A DNA stretch of 43,204 nucleotides from Nitrospirota bacterium (GCA_005887945.1 VBOL01000047.1:1-43204), one strand, 5' to 3'; shown: positions 1 to 8,849, counted from the first letter of the stretch. The notes: generated by a model from the sequence alone, not told the origin. Program-made: numbers and translations.

Positions 1-696
1 AGCCACCGGATTACCCGCCTCGTAGTCAATCTCGACTTCGAGCGGCTTGTTCGGCGCCTGTTCCGGCGGCACCGTCATTTGGAAAATTTCATCCGGCGGG
101 GCCTTCCAAGGATCTTCAAGAATACCGCCCTCGTAACTCACGTGAAACAAGTTCAGATCCATGCTGTACGGCTTCGCCTTCGTCGCCGTCACGGGAATGC
201 CGTGCCGATCGGCATACTCGATCAATTCGCGCCGCGACCGCATTGTCCATTCACGCCAAGGGGCGATGATCGTAAGATTCGGCGCCAGCGCCGTGTAGGT
301 CAACTCGAACCGCACTTGGTCGTTTCCCTTTCCGGTGGCGCCATGCGACACCGCCTCGGCGCCTTCCTTGAGCGCGATCTCAGCCTGACGCCGCGCAATG
401 AGGGGCCGCGCGATCGAGGTCCCGAGCAGATAACAGCCTTCGTATATGGCGTTGCCGCGTAGCATCGGAAAAACATAGTCCTTCACGAAGGTCTCGCGCA
501 GGTCCTCGACGTAGACCCTTTTCACCCCAAGCTTCTGCGCCTTGACCTTGATCGCTTGCAGATCTTCGCCTTGTCCCAGATCGGCGCAGAACGCGATGAC
601 CTCACAGCCGTAGGTTTCTTGTAACCACTTCAAGATCACTGAGGTATCGAGACCGCCTGAATAGGCCAACACCACTTTCTTAATGACACGACTCAT
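1..696 (-). CDS. argG: argininosuccinate synthase (partial, 3' end outside window)
   Basis: Joins citrulline and aspartate with ATP to give argininosuccinate, the penultimate step of arginine synthesis, in the cytoplasm. The 232 codons present are the N-terminal part of a protein usually near 400 residues; the gene runs off the left edge. The start [19 protein letters not shown] contains the ATP pyrophosphatase P-loop (SGGLDTS). It is followed by the family segments [38 protein letters not shown] and IAPWREW. The ATG (696-694) overlaps the TGA of the upstream argF fragment as ATGA, so argG is probably coupled translationally to argF in an argD-argF-argG operon. The frame is intact over the visible part. 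Confidence 0.97.
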   Translation of the reverse strand, partial: MSRVIKKVVLAYSGGLDTSVILKWLQETYGCEVIAFCADLGQGEDLQAIKVKAQKLGVKRVYVEDLRETFVKDYVFPMLRGNAIYEGCYLLGTSIARPLIARRQAEIALKEGAEAVSHGATGKGNDQVRFELTYTALAPNLTIIAPWREWTMRSRRELIEYADRHGIPVTATKAKPYSMDLNLFHVSYEGGILEDPWKAPPDEIFQMTVPPEQAPNKPLEVEIDYEAGNPVA

Positions 697-1582
697 CGTC
701 TCGTTCGGCTCCTCTTGCCTAATAGGTTCGTTAAGATGGCCTTCTGCATATGCAACCGATTCTCCGCCTGGTCGATGATGACCGACTGCGAACCATCCAG
801 AACCTCGGCACTGATTTCTTCACCCCGGTGAGCGGGCAAACAGTGCATGACGATCGCATCAGGCTTGGCGCGATGCAACAGGCGGCTGTTCACTTGATAA
901 GGAGCCAAGACTTTTAATCGTCGCGCATGCTCCCGCTCGCGTCCCATACTGATCCAGACGTCGGTGTAGATAATGTCCGCTTCCTTCGCCGCGACATGAG
1001 GATCGTGCCCGATCTCGATCACTGCACCGGTTTTTGCGGCCTCCACTCTAGCCCTATCCACAACATGCTGCTCCGGCTGATATCCCACCGGACACCCGAG
1101 GGTAATAATCATCCCCATCTTCGCCGCCGCCTCGATCAGTGAATTCGCTACATTGTTGCCGTCGCCGATATAGGCAATCTTGACCCCCTTCAACCGGCCC
1201 TTCTTTTCTCGAATAGTCAGGAGGTCTGAGAGGGCCTGACAAGGATGGCTCAGGTCGGTCAGCCCATTGATCACCGGCATCGTCGCTTCCCTCGCCCATT
1301 CCTCATGTCGGCCATGGGTAGAACCAGAGCATGGCCACCCAACTGGTTCATGCCCGCCTCGAACGACACCCTCGTCCTCGTCGATGGCTTCTGGAACAGG
1401 AGCCCCAACGTCTTCCCAGGAAGCAGTGGATGAGGAACCCCGCGGCCTTGCTTGTCTTTCAACAAGGCCGCCGACCCCAGCGGCGTCTCCACGTCCGCCT
1501 TGCTGATGGCTGCAACATCCAGAAAATCTTTTTTGCCGGCCCGCATTCCTGTCGTTCGTGTGGCCATTCCTGTTGTGTCCAT
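693..1582 (-). pseudogene. argF: ornithine carbamoyltransferase, disrupted by an internal frame-shifting deletion
   Basis: Ornithine carbamoyltransferase makes citrulline from ornithine and carbamoyl phosphate. The N-terminal part (from ATG 1582; later ATGs at 1567 and 1546 are possible) includes KKDFLDVAAISKAD and the carbamoyl-phosphate loop FQKPSTRTRVSFE, and runs to LVLPMADM near 1300. The next recognisable residues, EEWAREATMPVINGLTDLSH, lie immediately downstream but in another frame and continue through HPCQ and [11 protein letters not shown] to the stop at 693. About 32 residues normally present between these blocks (the QLGRGEP...RT.SHAT segment) are missing, so roughly 95-100 bases are gone and the phase is lost; the first frame stops within about 12 codons. 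As written no full enzyme can be made. The gene starts 16 bases after the argD stop codon and overlaps argG by ATGA. Identity is secure; whether the lesion is biological is not. Confidence 0.9.
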
Positions 1583-1598
1583 TCGGCCTGAGTACGCC

Positions 1599-2795
1599 TT
1601 AGGCCGCCTGATTGCTAAAAATCTGAGCGAGCGTATCGAGCAATCGATCGATTTCCAGCTGGGTGATGATGAGGGGCGGCACGAACCGCAGCACATGCTC
1701 TCCGGTCCCATTGATTAGAATGCCTCGGGCCAAACACTCGCTCACGACGGCTTTCCCGTCCATATCGAGATCAATCCCCTGCAAGAGCCCGAGACCACGC
1801 ACCTCTCGCACCACCCGGTGGCGTTCTTTACAGTCGGATAACCCCTTCGCAAAATACTCTCCCATCCGGCGCGCATGATCGAGTACTTGGCCTTCCAGTA
1901 GGGCACGACAGACGGCCAAGCCTGCCGCACAGGCGAGCGGATTGCCGCCGAATGTCGAGGCATGACTGCCGGGCGAGAAGGCCTTCGCAACGGAGTCCGT
2001 CGCGAGGCAGGCTCCGATGGGCACGCCGCCCCCCAACGCTTTCGCCAAGGTCATGATATCCGGCTGCACCCCTAACTGCTCGTAAGCAAATAGCGTCCCG
2101 GTCCGTCCCGTTCCAGTCTGCACTTCGTCGAAAATCAACAGCACGTCTTTTTGGGAGCACAGATCTCTCACCTGCTTCAAATACTCGCGGTCCGCGACAT
2201 AGATACCCCCCTCACCCTGAATCGGTTCGAGCATAATCGCCGCGGTCTTGTCGGTCACGGCCCATTTCAGTTCTTCCAGATTGTTGAAGGCGACATAGCT
2301 GAAACCCGGTAGCAGCGGTTCGTAACCCTTCTGAACCTTTTCCTGGCCCGTCGCCGTCAACGTCGCAATCGTCCGGCCGTGGAACGAGTTCTTCATCGTG
2401 ACGACCTCGAACCGCCCGGCCCCATACTTGTCATGGGAATAACGGCGGGCCAGCTTGATCGCTGCTTCATTCGCCTCTGCCCCGCTGTTGCAAAAGAACA
2501 CCTTGTCGGCAAACGAGTGATCGACCAGCATGTGCGCCAGCTTCACTTGTGGCTCCGTGTAATAGAGGTTCGAGGTATGAATCAGCTGCGCGGCTTGGCG
2601 CTGGATCGCCAGAACCAGATCCGGGTGACCATGCCCGAGGATGTTCACTGCAATCCCGCCGACGAAATCGATATACTCGCGCCCCTCAAAGTCATACACC
2701 TTCGTCCCACGCCCGCGCACGATCGAGAGAGGTTGACGCGTATAAGTCTGCATCAAATAACGTGCGGTGTCCTGCTTCAGTTCTTCCGTCGGCAT
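1599..2795 (-). CDS. argD: acetylornithine aminotransferase
   Basis: PLP-dependent class III aminotransferase that converts N-acetylglutamate semialdehyde to N-acetylornithine; the family often also serves lysine synthesis. The 398-residue product shows the family blocks in order: YDFEGREYIDFVGGIAVN, VFFCNSGAEANEAAIKLAR, NSFHGRT, LEPIQGEGGI, LLIFDEVQTGTGRTG (PLP-ring aspartate) and TLAKALGGGVPIGA with the Schiff-base lysine. I chose ATG 2795 (MPTEELKQDT) because the alternative start at 2834 adds a non-homologous 13-residue leader with no ribosome-binding site, while an AAAGGGA lies upstream of 2795. First gene of the argD-argF-argG set. Confidence 0.95.
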   Translation of the reverse strand: MPTEELKQDTARYLMQTYTRQPLSIVRGRGTKVYDFEGREYIDFVGGIAVNILGHGHPDLVLAIQRQAAQLIHTSNLYYTEPQVKLAHMLVDHSFADKVFFCNSGAEANEAAIKLARRYSHDKYGAGRFEVVTMKNSFHGRTIATLTATGQEKVQKGYEPLLPGFSYVAFNNLEELKWAVTDKTAAIMLEPIQGEGGIYVADREYLKQVRDLCSQKDVLLIFDEVQTGTGRTGTLFAYEQLGVQPDIMTLAKALGGGVPIGACLATDSVAKAFSPGSHASTFGGNPLACAAGLAVCRALLEGQVLDHARRMGEYFAKGLSDCKERHRVVREVRGLGLLQGIDLDMDGKAVVSECLARGILINGTGEHVLRFVPPLIITQLEIDRLLDTLAQIFSNQAA

Positions 2796-2939
2796 AACAG
2801 ACGTATCCCTTTGTAAAGTAAGGGAAGGTAGCATAGGCCTGTCGAAGGAATCAACTTGAAAGGTGCGACAGAAAATGTGAAACAGAGCCGCGTCGCTTCT
2901 TTACCCATGTAGCGCCACCATTGTGATACTCTCTGCCGG

Positions 2940-3572
2940 ATGAAATCCTGTGCGCAGTGCCAGCAGCAGAATCAAGAAGACGCTAAGTTTTGCTACCAGT
3001 GCGGAAACACGCTTACCGTCGAGCCGGAACCACCCATCGCCACCCCCGTGACCCACACCGATGAACATCTCTGGCGCCAGTTCATCGGTCCCCACGCGGA
3101 TCGCTACCTGAAACATTTTAAAAAGTTTGGATTGGGGGAACAGCCGAAGTTCGCCCTGACGTGGAATTGGCCGGCCTTTCTCTTTATTTCCTTCGTCTGG
3201 TTTCTCTACCGAAAAATGTACGTGTACGCGCTGGTCTACGCCCTCGGTCCCATGATTTCGACCTACTTGACCGGCGACCTTACCGTGGGTCTCGTCTGGA
3301 GCATCATGGCCGGAGCCACAGCGAATTATGTGTACTACTGGCACTGCCGCGAGCAGATTGGCGGGATCAAGAAGGGTTCGTCGACCGATCCGGTGAAGCA
3401 GGACGAGGCATTAAAGGAAGCTGGAGGCGTCCAGCCCTACGTGATCTGGGTCGGCATCGCCTTCTACGTGCTGTTCATTATGACCATGATCAAAATGCTT
3501 CAGGACGGGCCAACAGACGGCGAACGGTCGCCGGAGAAACCGGCGAAACCGACTGCAGCGAGCAGCGTGTAA
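2940..3572 (+). CDS. zinc-ribbon, DUF2628-type membrane protein
   Basis: 210 residues. The N-terminus carries a CxxC...CxxC zinc ribbon (Cys4, Cys7, Cys18, Cys21). It is followed by a linker and then a DUF2628-like membrane region with NWPAFLFISFVWFLYRKMY, a second hydrophobic stretch around residues 98-128 (LVYALGPMISTYL onward), and a C-terminal helix YVIWVGIAFYVLFIMTMIK. The tail is charged and Pro/Ala-rich. Function is unknown; zinc ribbon plus DUF2628 proteins are widespread inner-membrane proteins without an assigned role. It is transcribed divergently from argD, with about 140 bases between starts. ATG 2940 is the first methionine and begins directly at the zinc ribbon. Confidence 0.8.
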   Translation: MKSCAQCQQQNQEDAKFCYQCGNTLTVEPEPPIATPVTHTDEHLWRQFIGPHADRYLKHFKKFGLGEQPKFALTWNWPAFLFISFVWFLYRKMYVYALVYALGPMISTYLTGDLTVGLVWSIMAGATANYVYYWHCREQIGGIKKGSSTDPVKQDEALKEAGGVQPYVIWVGIAFYVLFIMTMIKMLQDGPTDGERSPEKPAKPTAASSV

Positions 3573-3720
3573 ACCAGAAACTATCTAGCTCGCTGCCAGT
3601 TGATCCATCCCTCAAACCATCCGAAATCCTGTGCATAGACCGCATCGACCGAATCGGTTGCTTCATGCTTCTAGTCCAGCTAGGTATAGGTCCGCGGTCA
3701 ATTCTTTTGCCACCAGAATT

Positions 3721-4204
3721 TCAGCTCGCCGGGAGGATAGGACTGGCCGCTCTGATGGAAGAGACCGGCCGCCGAACAAATGGGCGCGACGAATGACCAA
3801 TAGCGATCCTTGCCGAGGCCCAGGCTGGGAAGGTGTTCAACAGCAGGAACACGACCCAGAGTTCGGCGCTGTGTTTCTTGTTATGTTTGAAGGGTTGAGT
3901 CTGCCAGAGCGGAACCGGATCGAATTGTGTGATGACCGAGGTATAGTCCGGGCCGCCGTAGCTCCCCGCCACTTCGGCAATGCCTTCCAGCATCTTTCCC
4001 AGTTCAACTTCCACGACCAGTGAAGAAGCCGGCCCCCCACCTATCTATGGCCGACTTGGCAAAAGGATTCGACGTGGTCAGTAATTTGATGAGGGACTTG
4101 AGTTCACGGAGCCGAAGCACCGCAGCCTTGAGTATCTGCTCTGACTCCAGCCAAATGTCGGGGTCGTTCTTCGTGAACCTCTCGCGGCCTGGCTGTGGCA
4201 GCAC
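3721..4204 (-). pseudogene. possible decayed gene of unknown family
   Basis: Two minus-strand frames abut at about 4005-4014 and read like one protein interrupted by a frameshift. The upstream part (GTG 4204) includes DPDIWLESEQILKAAVLRL and SNPFAKSAIDRWGAGFF. The downstream part continues with VVEVELGKMLEGIAEVAG, ITQFDPVPLWQTQPFKHNK and the hydrophobic ELWVVFLLLNTFPAWA. I do not recognise the family. No ribosome-binding site or clear promoter is visible. The stretch 3573-4623 holds no intact gene; besides this frame it contains the inverted-repeat element at 4242-4435. It may also be chance open frames. Confidence 0.3.
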
Positions 4205-4241
4205 GCTCGGCTACGTGCCGACGTTTGCCGATCCCGCTCCA

Positions 4242-4435
4242 TTAACCCGCATGTTCAAGACGGTTCGTGGCGAAATCGCTGGGCCGCGTCGCGAGACCGG
4301 CGCGCGGAGCCGTGAGGATCCGATACGTACTCGTGCATTACGTTAAGGGTCCGAGGGGCGAGCCCGCCGGCCGAAGGCTCGTCGTAGAGCGGGCCGACGA
4401 TTGCAGCAGAAGCGCTCATGAATAATGCGGGTTAA
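4242..4435. mobile_element. short element bounded by imperfect terminal inverted repeats (MITE-like)
   Basis: TTAACCCGCATGTTCA at 4242-4257 is matched in inverse orientation by TGAATAATGCGGGTTAA at 4419-4435. Eleven bases (TTAACCCGCAT) pair perfectly and the match extends inward with one indel. The 194-base unit has a GC-rich interior with no convincing coding frame. Size, ends and lack of a transposase suggest a non-autonomous transposon remnant or solo ends of an insertion sequence; the sequence of the ends reminds me of IS1380-type ends, from memory only. No clear target-site duplication is visible. It sits in a gene-poor stretch just upstream of the gpmA promoter. Confidence 0.5.
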
Positions 4436-4552
4436 ACCTCAAATGCAGGCCATCTCATATCGGGAGGCGGCGAGGTGGTGATACCGACGGTGTATCCTGT
4501 GTGGAGAGGATTGGGTGGAATGGTACTTCCGGTGTCTGTCGCAACCAACCGC

Positions 4553-4580
4553 TTGACTTGGGCACCTGTTCCAGTATGCT
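4553..4580 (+). promoter_or_regulatory. probable sigma-70 promoter of gpmA
   Basis: TTGACT (4553-4558), 16-base spacer, TATGCT (4575-4580). It lies 43 bases upstream of the gpmA start, leaving room for a short leader with the ribosome-binding site AGAGGAA near 4611. Confidence 0.5.
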
Positions 4581-4623
4581 TTGGCCTGTGAACATATCCC
4601 TTCAGGCTCGAGAGGAACGCACA

Positions 4624-5229
4624 ATGGCTCGATTAGTCCTGCTTCGTCATGGCGAGTCACAATGGAACTTGGAGAATCGTTTTACGGGATGGGTCGATGT
4701 GCCCCTGTCTCCGCGAGGGATACAGGAGGCCAAGAACGCGGGGGATAAACTCCGGGGTTTTACGTTCGATCGTGCGTTTACCTCTGTGCTCGTGCGCGCG
4801 AAGGAAACCCTCCGGCTGGCGCTCGACGGGATCGGTCAGCCGAACATCCCCATTGAGAAGGACAAGGCCCTCAATGAACGGATGTACGGCGAACTACAAG
4901 GGTTGAACAAGGCGGAAACGGCCAAGAAGTACGGCGAGGCACAGGTCAAGATCTGGCGGCGGAGTTACGACGTACGTCCGCCGGGGGGGGAAAGTCTGAA
5001 AGACACTGCAGAGCGTGTGTTGCCTTATTATGAACGCACCATCAAGCCCTCTCTCTTGAAAGGGGAAACGATCCTCGTCGCGGCGCACGGAAACAGCTTA
5101 CGGGCCCTGATCATGGAGTTGGAACAGCTCTCCCGAGAGCAAGTGCTGGAATTGAATATTCCGACGGGTGCGCCGTTACTCTATGAGTTGGACAAGACGG
5201 GGAAGGTCGTCAATCACCGCTACCTCTGA
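4624..5229 (+). CDS. gpmA: 2,3-bisphosphoglycerate-dependent phosphoglycerate mutase
   Basis: Interconverts 3- and 2-phosphoglycerate in glycolysis and gluconeogenesis. 201 residues of the histidine phosphatase superfamily. The phospho-accepting histidine is in [12 protein letters not shown] at the N-terminus; [11 protein letters not shown] carries the proton-donor glutamate and [11 protein letters not shown] the second catalytic histidine. The protein is shorter than the enteric enzyme (about 250 residues), as in many bacterial members. ATG 4624 is preceded by AGAGGAA at good spacing; an upstream in-frame start at 4501 would add an unrelated leader. The gene stands alone and converges with the following minus-strand hypothetical gene. 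Confidence 0.94.
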   Translation: MARLVLLRHGESQWNLENRFTGWVDVPLSPRGIQEAKNAGDKLRGFTFDRAFTSVLVRAKETLRLALDGIGQPNIPIEKDKALNERMYGELQGLNKAETAKKYGEAQVKIWRRSYDVRPPGGESLKDTAERVLPYYERTIKPSLLKGETILVAAHGNSLRALIMELEQLSREQVLELNIPTGAPLLYELDKTGKVVNHRYL

Positions 5230-5252
5230 CGGTCGCAGCGGGGGTCAGGAGA

Positions 5253-5747
5253 TTATCCGACATCTTCCAGTAACTGCCCGTAGGTGTCGACTGGTACGAA
5301 ATCGATCAGCAGGGTCAATAGATTACGCCGCTCTGCTTCTGTGACCAATTGGTTCTCCTCCATCAGCGCAGCGGCTTCCGCACTCACCGCAAGCGGACTC
5401 ACCCCTTCTTCAACCAAGCGACTATACCGACGACGACGTTCCTGCCATTGGTTGAGGTAGGCGGTCCAGGCGGCTGAACCGACAGTAATGGTCGTTCCCC
5501 ATCCTGTTTCCATCGCATCCAAGATGAGTTCCGAGAGCGCGGACTGATACTTCTGAGGGATGTGCGCCTCGATGGCTGCGAAGATCCAAAACAGGTTCAG
5601 CGAGACCACTTCTTGCGTGATCGCCTGAGCCTGCTCTACCGTCGCCTTGATCCCATATTCTTCCAGCTGCTGAACAGACACGCTGGTCGGCATCGCTGCG
5701 ACCAGGGCAACCGCTGCTTGCATCGGCGTCATCGAGTTGGCTGACAT
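5253..5747 (-). CDS. hypothetical protein
   Basis: 164 residues, not recognised. It has no signal peptide and no convincing membrane span. The sequence is mostly helical and acidic, with an Ala/Val-rich first third (MTPMQAAVALVAAMP), a central WGTTITVGSAAW segment and an Arg-rich stretch QWQERRRRYSRL near residue 115. ATG 5747 is preceded by GGAAGGGAG at suitable distance, which favours it over an upstream start at 5885 that would overlap the divergent beta-barrel gene. Likely a cytoplasmic protein of unknown role. Confidence 0.7.
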   Translation of the reverse strand: MSANSMTPMQAAVALVAAMPTSVSVQQLEEYGIKATVEQAQAITQEVVSLNLFWIFAAIEAHIPQKYQSALSELILDAMETGWGTTITVGSAAWTAYLNQWQERRRRYSRLVEEGVSPLAVSAEAAALMEENQLVTEAERRNLLTLLIDFVPVDTYGQLLEDVG

Positions 5748-5854
5748 GCCTGACTCACTCCCTTCCGCGTCCACGGTGGCTGAGAATATCCTACTGCTGC
5801 CAATGTGCTCAAGCGACTTGTCCCAGTCTGCCCCCTGTGCTAGAGTCCGCCGGC

Positions 5855-6424
5855 ATGATTCGACAGATCGCCACCACATTTTCACGATGGACCTGTGCCG
5901 CCGGTCTGTTGGCTATCTTGGCCGCAGGCACCGTCGTGGGTGCACCTCACGCTCGCGCGGACGAAAACCGCTGGGGATTCGGGAGCGGCCTGGGATTCAC
6001 ATCCGGAACGGTCAATGGTACGGTGTTCAACCTGGCATTCAGTGGTGACTACTACATCGATCGAAACTTCTCTGTCGGTCCGATGATGCAGATCAGTCCG
6101 ATGGGCGACCTCTTCCAGATCTCCTTTGCCGGGGTAGCACGCTATTACTTCCGCCTCAATAATGGCATCAACCTGGTGCCCTTCATGGGAATCGGATTGA
6201 TCCACGCAGACCTAGACCGCGGGACCGGCCCTGGGCGCATCGACCGCAACGACACGAGCTGGTACATCCCTATTGGTGTCTCACTAGAGTACCAGGCTGC
6301 CCACAATCTCGCCTTGACTTCGACGTTGATCGTCAATCTCCACGACATCAATCTTTCTCCGTCGCTATCGGAGAATGATACAATAAGCGTTGCCATGCTG
6401 TTCGGGTTCCGCTTCGGTCCCTAG
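5855..6424 (+). CDS. secreted outer-membrane beta-barrel family protein
   Basis: 189 residues. A signal peptide spans roughly residues 1-35 (MIRQIATTFSRW, hydrophobic LLAILAAGTVVG, AHARA-type cleavage region just before DENRW). The mature part has alternating aromatic and glycine residues typical of amphipathic strands: WGFGSGLGFTSG, FNLAFSGDYYIDRNFSVGP, FAGVARYYFRL, LVPFMGIGLIHA, WYIPIGVSLEYQ. It ends with SVAMLFGFRFGP, a terminal beta-signal-like segment close to an aromatic residue. Size and pattern suggest a small barrel of about eight strands, similar to OmpW/opacity-type proteins. Substrate unknown. ATG 5855 is chosen over an in-frame GTG at 5837 because it begins a standard signal peptide. 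Confidence 0.8.
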   Translation: MIRQIATTFSRWTCAAGLLAILAAGTVVGAPHARADENRWGFGSGLGFTSGTVNGTVFNLAFSGDYYIDRNFSVGPMMQISPMGDLFQISFAGVARYYFRLNNGINLVPFMGIGLIHADLDRGTGPGRIDRNDTSWYIPIGVSLEYQAAHNLALTSTLIVNLHDINLSPSLSENDTISVAMLFGFRFGP

Positions 6425-6591
6425 TAGGACCATGGGGAAACCCCCCTCGCTTCATTCACGCCCTCCACCTCCTGCCACAAAGTTTGCGGCGGCCCACGTC
6501 AAATAGACGCAGGCACTTTGGCGAAGCCCCGCGAGGGTGCGGCACTCTGACATGCGAATGAAGTATACGAGGATGTGGCGTGAGGTGGCAG

Positions 6592-7614
6592 CTACGCCGC
6601 TTTGGCCGGCCGCCAGCGAAGCCCGATGTGCAACAGTTCTTGCAACAGCGCGGGATAGGTATAGCCGGCGTGCTCGGCCGAATCCGCAAAATCTTCGTCG
6701 TGGGCAATCTGGGGATTCGGATTGGCTTCCAGGACGTACACGTGCCCCGCCGCGTCCAGGCGCACGTCGATGCGGGCATAGCCGCTCAGACTCAGGGCGC
6801 GATAGACCCGTTTCGCGAGATGTTGAATCTCCGCGGCTTTCCCGTCCGGCAGATTGCGGGCTGCGCCGGAGCGAATCCCATACTTGGCTTGATACGTGCG
6901 ACTCCATTTCACGCGTTCGGTCGCAATCCGCCGGGCGTCCTCCGGCAGCTGGTCCATGAGCAACTCCCACACCGGCAGGACCTGGACCTGCCCATTGCCC
7001 AGCACCCCCACATACAGTTCGCGCCCTTCGATGTACTGCTCGATGAGGGCGCCGGTCCCCACGCTCGCGTGGATGAAGGCGACGCGCTCCTTGAGTTTGT
7101 CGTCATCCTGGACAATGGAGGCCTGCGAGATCCCGAGCGAGGCCTCTTCGGTCACCGATTTGACAATGAGCGGAAAGGGCAGCCACTGGGGCCGCTTGAC
7201 CGTCCGCCCCTGCGGCACCACCATGAAATCCGGGAACGGGATGCGATGGAAGGAGAACAGCTTCTTGGCGAGGACCTTGTCACGCGCCAACATCAACCCC
7301 CGCGGGTTACAGCCGGTATAGGGTACGTGCAGCAGTTCCAGATACGACACGACGTTCTGGTCGTAGACCGCCACCCCGTCGAACTCTTCGAGCAGATTGA
7401 AGGCAATGTGCGGCTTCCCGTCTTCGATGGCCGAACGAATCACCCCGAGATCGCTCTTGACCCCCAGCGGCGTGACGGCATGCCCGAGCGTGCGGAGCGT
7501 GGAGACCACATCGTATTCCGTCTTCCACTCGGCGCTGGTCACGTCCTGCCCGGTGCGGGGCTCCGGCGGCACCAGATCTTCGTGCATCAGGACCAGGATG
7601 CGGAGCCGTTTCAT
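6592..7614 (-). CDS. ATP-grasp ligase, D-alanine--D-alanine ligase-like
   Basis: 340 residues with a complete ATP-grasp layout. N-terminal Rossmann-like part (RLRILVLMHEDLVPP; HIAFNLLEEFDGV); PYTGCNPRGLMLARDK resembles the Ddl PYTG...SA..DK block; FPLIVKSVTEEASLGIS is the nucleotide-binding lysine region; ALIEQYIEGRELYVGVLG follows; GYARIDVRLDAAGHVYVLE and ANPNPQI form the metal-binding E.N.NP motif. Such enzymes join a carboxylate to an amine through an acyl-phosphate. The substrate cannot be read from sequence; a housekeeping Ddl role is less likely because it is coupled to a metallopeptidase gene rather than to mur genes. Its ATG overlaps the stop of that upstream gene (7611-7614, ATGA). 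Confidence 0.85.
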   Translation of the reverse strand: MKRLRILVLMHEDLVPPEPRTGQDVTSAEWKTEYDVVSTLRTLGHAVTPLGVKSDLGVIRSAIEDGKPHIAFNLLEEFDGVAVYDQNVVSYLELLHVPYTGCNPRGLMLARDKVLAKKLFSFHRIPFPDFMVVPQGRTVKRPQWLPFPLIVKSVTEEASLGISQASIVQDDDKLKERVAFIHASVGTGALIEQYIEGRELYVGVLGNGQVQVLPVWELLMDQLPEDARRIATERVKWSRTYQAKYGIRSGAARNLPDGKAAEIQHLAKRVYRALSLSGYARIDVRLDAAGHVYVLEANPNPQIAHDEDFADSAEHAGYTYPALLQELLHIGLRWRPAKAA

Positions 7615-8738
7615 AGCGCCACCTGATGCCGCCCGCTGCGCAAGTAGGTCATCGTGTGGACGGTCAGCAAAATCGTGAAATCTAACTTCGCCTGCTCCTC
7701 CGCGAGGGGCAGGCGCAAGTGGAGCTGCCGGCAGCGCTGAATCATGTCCTCGAGCACCTGATCGATCGTATATTGGTATTCGCCGGTCCAGGCCGCGACT
7801 TTGCGGCGCACCTCTTTGCGGAAGCGGTTCAAGAAGGTGGCGGCGCTCAGGTGCGCGGCATGGGCCGGAGCGTCAGAAAACAAGCGCTTCAAGTCCGGAT
7901 CGTAAAAAGACGGGCGTTCAATCCCATAGTGTGCGCGCTTGCGGGCATAGTGTTCGCGCAGGGTCTTCTGCAGGTCGGGCAACGGATCGATCTCCTCCCG
8001 CGTGACCACCTTGGGCGGCACCGCCGCCAGCCCCTGCATCAGCCCCTCGACATACTGCAGCTTCTTGAGCACCGGCCAGCCCTTATAGCGGTCGGCCCAG
8101 GTCGAATCGGGCGTGAGCCAGACCGCGAAGGTCTCCGCAAAGTCTTCATCCGGATGGCTTTGGGCATACCACACATCGAGATGCCGCACGAAGCTCCGAC
8201 TATAGGGCCGGGGGCGGTAATATTTGGGGTAGGGCTCGGAGGAGCGCCCAAAGACTTGTTGCCGCCGGCGGAGCCGCCGGAGACGATAGGCATTTTCCAG
8301 AGCGTGGCCGGCCTCATGCCGCAAGATGCGCATACACCAGTCCGGGGTCCCGCCCTCGACCTCGAGCATCTGGTCCAGTTCCAGTTTCGCGAGGCGGGGA
8401 TGGGCCAGATAAAACGGCACGGCAATCCCCGGCACCCCATCCGGCGTAAACCATTCGTTGGACAACCACACGTGGGGACGGAAGAGGAGCTGGCGGGCGG
8501 CAAGTTCGGCGTAGAGTTGCTGAATCTGGGCGGACAGGAAGGCCCCCTCGAGGGTGACGCCGAGTTGGCTCATGGGGAGGGTCAGCAGCTGCTCGTTGGA
8601 CCACGAGACCCAGTCCGGCTCGGGAGCCTGGTGGTCAGACGCGGTCACTTCATGTTCCGTGATCGTTGCATTGACGCCCTGTTCCACGCAGTCAACCTGC
8701 AAGAGGTGCTGTAGAAAATATAGCACGTCCCTCAACAT
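7611..8738 (-). CDS. putative zinc-binding metallopeptidase
   Basis: 375 residues from ATG 8738. The zincin signature HEAGH sits in RILRHEAGHALENAYRLR near residue 141, and a downstream HPDEDFAETFAVWL offers a likely third zinc ligand (Glu near 202), as in the family often annotated as putative zinc-binding metallopeptidase. The region between is unusual: Arg-rich (RRLRRRQQ), then Tyr/Pro-rich (PYPKYYRPRPYSRSF). No signal peptide is visible, so it appears cytoplasmic. Alternative starts are ATG 8777 and TTG 8810; none has a strong ribosome-binding site. Translationally coupled to the ATP-grasp ligase. Family assignment is from the motif; the substrate is unknown. Confidence 0.75.
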   Translation of the reverse strand: MLRDVLYFLQHLLQVDCVEQGVNATITEHEVTASDHQAPEPDWVSWSNEQLLTLPMSQLGVTLEGAFLSAQIQQLYAELAARQLLFRPHVWLSNEWFTPDGVPGIAVPFYLAHPRLAKLELDQMLEVEGGTPDWCMRILRHEAGHALENAYRLRRLRRRQQVFGRSSEPYPKYYRPRPYSRSFVRHLDVWYAQSHPDEDFAETFAVWLTPDSTWADRYKGWPVLKKLQYVEGLMQGLAAVPPKVVTREEIDPLPDLQKTLREHYARKRAHYGIERPSFYDPDLKRLFSDAPAHAAHLSAATFLNRFRKEVRRKVAAWTGEYQYTIDQVLEDMIQRCRQLHLRLPLAEEQAKLDFTILLTVHTMTYLRSGRHQVAL

Positions 8739-8849
8739 TGCCCCGATTAAGAAGCCTTTCCGTTGACTGTCGCCCATAAAAGTGGAGAAAAAATGTCCGA
8801 TCAAGTCCAAGAATGAACCAGCAGAGGCAATAGGTGTCGCAAAGCTGGG

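Noticed and set aside
6580-7626. Plus-strand open frame of about 348 codons opposite the ATP-grasp gene
   Set aside because: Shadow of a GC-rich gene; the minus-strand product carries clear ATP-grasp motifs, and this one carries none.
7719-8714. Plus-strand open frame opposite the metallopeptidase
   Set aside because: Antisense to the HEAGH protein, no recognisable domain.
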